Origin: Flavobacterium sp. WC2421
GTDB taxonomy: Bacteria > Bacteroidota > Bacteroidia > Flavobacteriales > Flavobacteriaceae
Assembly: GCF_040822115.1 (NCBI RefSeq)
Contig: NZ_CP162004.1
Location: 1,178,001-1,242,000 of the forward strand
Reading direction: 5' to 3'
Length of the DNA stretch: 64,000 bases
Position 1 is the first letter of the stretch. Each line of letters opens with the position of its first letter. A model generated the notes under the pieces. It did not search any database and was not told where the DNA came from. It worked only from the letters and a program-made list of their open reading frames with translations. Position numbers and translations under genes: made by a program. Shown here one piece after another: positions 63,601 through 64,000 of this stretch.

Positions 63601-64000
63601 AGCAGGTAATGCTTTTGTCTCAAAAATTAGCCGACTTCTCCAAGGGTGATGCTGACGTTTTACGTAAAGCAATGGGAAAAAAGCAAAAGGATGTATTGGA
63701 TAAAATGAAGCCTAAATTTATTAATCAGGCTGCAGCCAAAGGGCATGCCGAAGATAAATTAGAAAAAATATGGAAAGACTGGGAAGCCTTTGCGGAATAT
63801 GCCTTTAATAAATCACACTCCACTTGTTATGCATGGATTGCGTATCAAACGGCCTATTTAAAAGCGAATTATCCGGCTGAATACATGGCAGCAGTACTCT
63901 CGAATAACATGAGTGATATCAAGCAAGTTTCGTTTTTTATGGAGGAATGTAAACGTATGGGCTTAGAAGTTTTAGGTCCAGATGTCAATGAATCGTACTA
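60654..64000 (+). CDS. dnaE: DNA polymerase III alpha subunit with N-terminal exonuclease domain, 5' part
   Basis: An open reading frame of 1115 codons from the ATG at 60654 that runs off the right edge. Residues 1-190 are a DEDD 3'-5' exonuclease domain: YLIFDTETTGLP, FIVGQNLGFDVNIM and HNATADVEATTR. A PHP domain starts at residue 261 (FVHLHNHTQFSVLQ) and keeps the expected His residues. The polymerase core follows, with the catalytic aspartates in PDIDIDFDDEGR (residues 688-699). The last residues (LGPDVNES) match the finger/thumb end of DnaE; C-terminal domains lie beyond the window. The exonuclease fusion would give the replicase its own proofreading. Confidence 0.95.
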   Translation, partial: MYLIFDTETTGLPKRWDAPITDTNNWPRCIQIAWQLHDDMGKLIEHQDYLVKPEGFNIPYDAERIHGISTELAQENGISLAEVLEKFNEALGKAKFIVGQNLGFDVNIMGCEFHRLGVESPMASMPVLDTCTEVTAKLLELPGGRGGRFKLPTLTELHQYLFNRPFSEAHNATADVEATTRCFFELIRRESFTKEKLDVPAGYFQDFQSKNPREIQLIGLKHINLKEASDKIRQQFGEKEVATLSKQELTENKKVLVDTDFVHLHNHTQFSVLQSTISIAQLVKAAAQQKMPAVAMTDHANLMGAFHFVRDVLNHNKAAEAKNATLIADGEEPTEVPMKPIVGCEFFVCEDHKDKSRKDNGYQIVLLAKTKKGYHNLAKMSSIAYTEGFYYVPRIDKKVIQQYKEDVIVLSGNLYGEIPNKVLNLGENQAEEALLWWKEEFKDDFYIEVMRHNQEDENRVNTTLISLARKHDVKIVATNNTFYIDKANANAHDILLCVRDGEKQTTPIGRGRGYRFGLPNQEYYFKTGEEMKKLFTDLPESISNLTEIVDKIEIYNLAREVLLPKFEIPVEFNVPEDAVDGGVRGENAYLRHLTYEGANRRYPEITEEVRERLDFELLTISNSGYPGYFLIVQDLIAEARRMGVSVGPGRGSAAGSVVAYCLKITNIDPLKYNLLFERFLNPDRVSLPDIDIDFDDEGRSSVMDYVIRKYGSKQVAQIITYGKMATKSAIRDTARVLDLPLFEADKIAKLIPGMMPSKWNLARFLNEDEALIKKAVRPEEYDKIKELIELAGEDGLGGETIQQAKVLEGNLRNTGIHACGVIITPSDITDFVPVATAKDSDLYVTQFDNSVVETAGLLKMDFLGLKTLTLIKDTVKLVKYRSNIDLNPDEFPIDDLKTYELFQRGETVGIFQYESPGMQKYMKELKPTVFPDLIAMNALYRPGPIAYIPSFVKRKNGEEEIIYDLDACEELLKDTYGITVYQEQVMLLSQKLADFSKGDADVLRKAMGKKQKDVLDKMKPKFINQAAAKGHAEDKLEKIWKDWEAFAEYAFNKSHSTCYAWIAYQTAYLKANYPAEYMAAVLSNNMSDIKQVSFFMEECKRMGLEVLGPDVNESY

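Noticed and set aside
63282..63623. Two overlapping minus-strand reading frames
   Set aside because: They are antisense to the polymerase core of dnaE, with no recognisable domain.

Overview
The window comes from a low-G+C member of the Bacteroidota, most likely Flavobacterium or a close relative in Flavobacteriaceae. The evidence is the fused MurF-alanine racemase, the exonuclease-PHP-polymerase DnaE, the TonB-dependent receptor with a carboxypeptidase-like N-terminus, signal peptides ending near A-Q or S-Q, the lack of Shine-Dalgarno sequences, and repeated matches to the Bacteroidota promoter (TTG, about 19 nt, TAnnTTTG) in front of genes. It reads as ordinary chromosome. I see no prophage, insertion sequence, CRISPR array or secretion island.

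Layout. 1-1650 (minus): start of the complex I operon nuoABCD. 1871-3942 (minus): a cold-shock protein and aspS. 4172-4519 (+): a small exported MORN-like protein. 4803-11668 (minus): a five-gene operon, yceI-tetR-tolC-adaptor-RND permease, with a candidate TetR operator at 11710-11729 shared with the divergent polyprenyl synthetase. 13807-17981 (+): sucA and sucB of 2-oxoglutarate dehydrogenase. 18574-21704 (+): tatD, an acyltransferase, ansA and tRNA-Ser(GGA). 22282-28349: a 34-residue membrane microprotein, an outer-membrane barrel protein, a PAP2-like membrane protein, murF-alr, mscL and asd. 28451-31233 (+): a His/Cys-rich exported protein and a TonB receptor, possibly a metal-uptake pair. 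31234-31880: a mosaic of decayed dispersed repeats. 31881-36017 (+): prolyl oligopeptidase and a GH130-type enzyme, in locally G+C-rich DNA. 36091-41573: three paralogous L,D-transpeptidases (minus) split by an HPF/RaiA-like gene (+). 41771-47865 (+): NTF2-like protein, ammonium transporter, trmB, LysE-type exporter, alkyltransferase-like protein, then an Fe-S group (Mrp ATPase, NifU-like protein, 2Fe-2S ferredoxin). 47895-52895 (minus): GDSL lipoprotein, DUF3050 protein, acyl-CoA dehydrogenase, and rpsP-rimM-trmN6. 53095-54089 (+): a lipoprotein and a glycine-rich RRM protein. 54203-59978 (minus): the leucine genes leuC, leuD, a methyltransferase, leuA-like and leuB. 60654-64000 (+): dnaE, running off the window.

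The most interesting signal outside genes is a pair of related elements at 16583-16683 and 34026-34130. Each starts within about 25 nt of a stop codon, in the same orientation as the gene before it. Their outer blocks are nearly identical, while the stem between them has a different sequence in each copy but still pairs. That is the signature of a structured RNA element or mobile repeat. Other items worth a second look are the operator-like palindrome, the microprotein, the His-rich/TonB pair, the exonuclease-fused DnaE, the Mrp protein without its CxxC motif, and the methyltransferase inside the leucine cluster. I did not find a clearly new multi-gene system.
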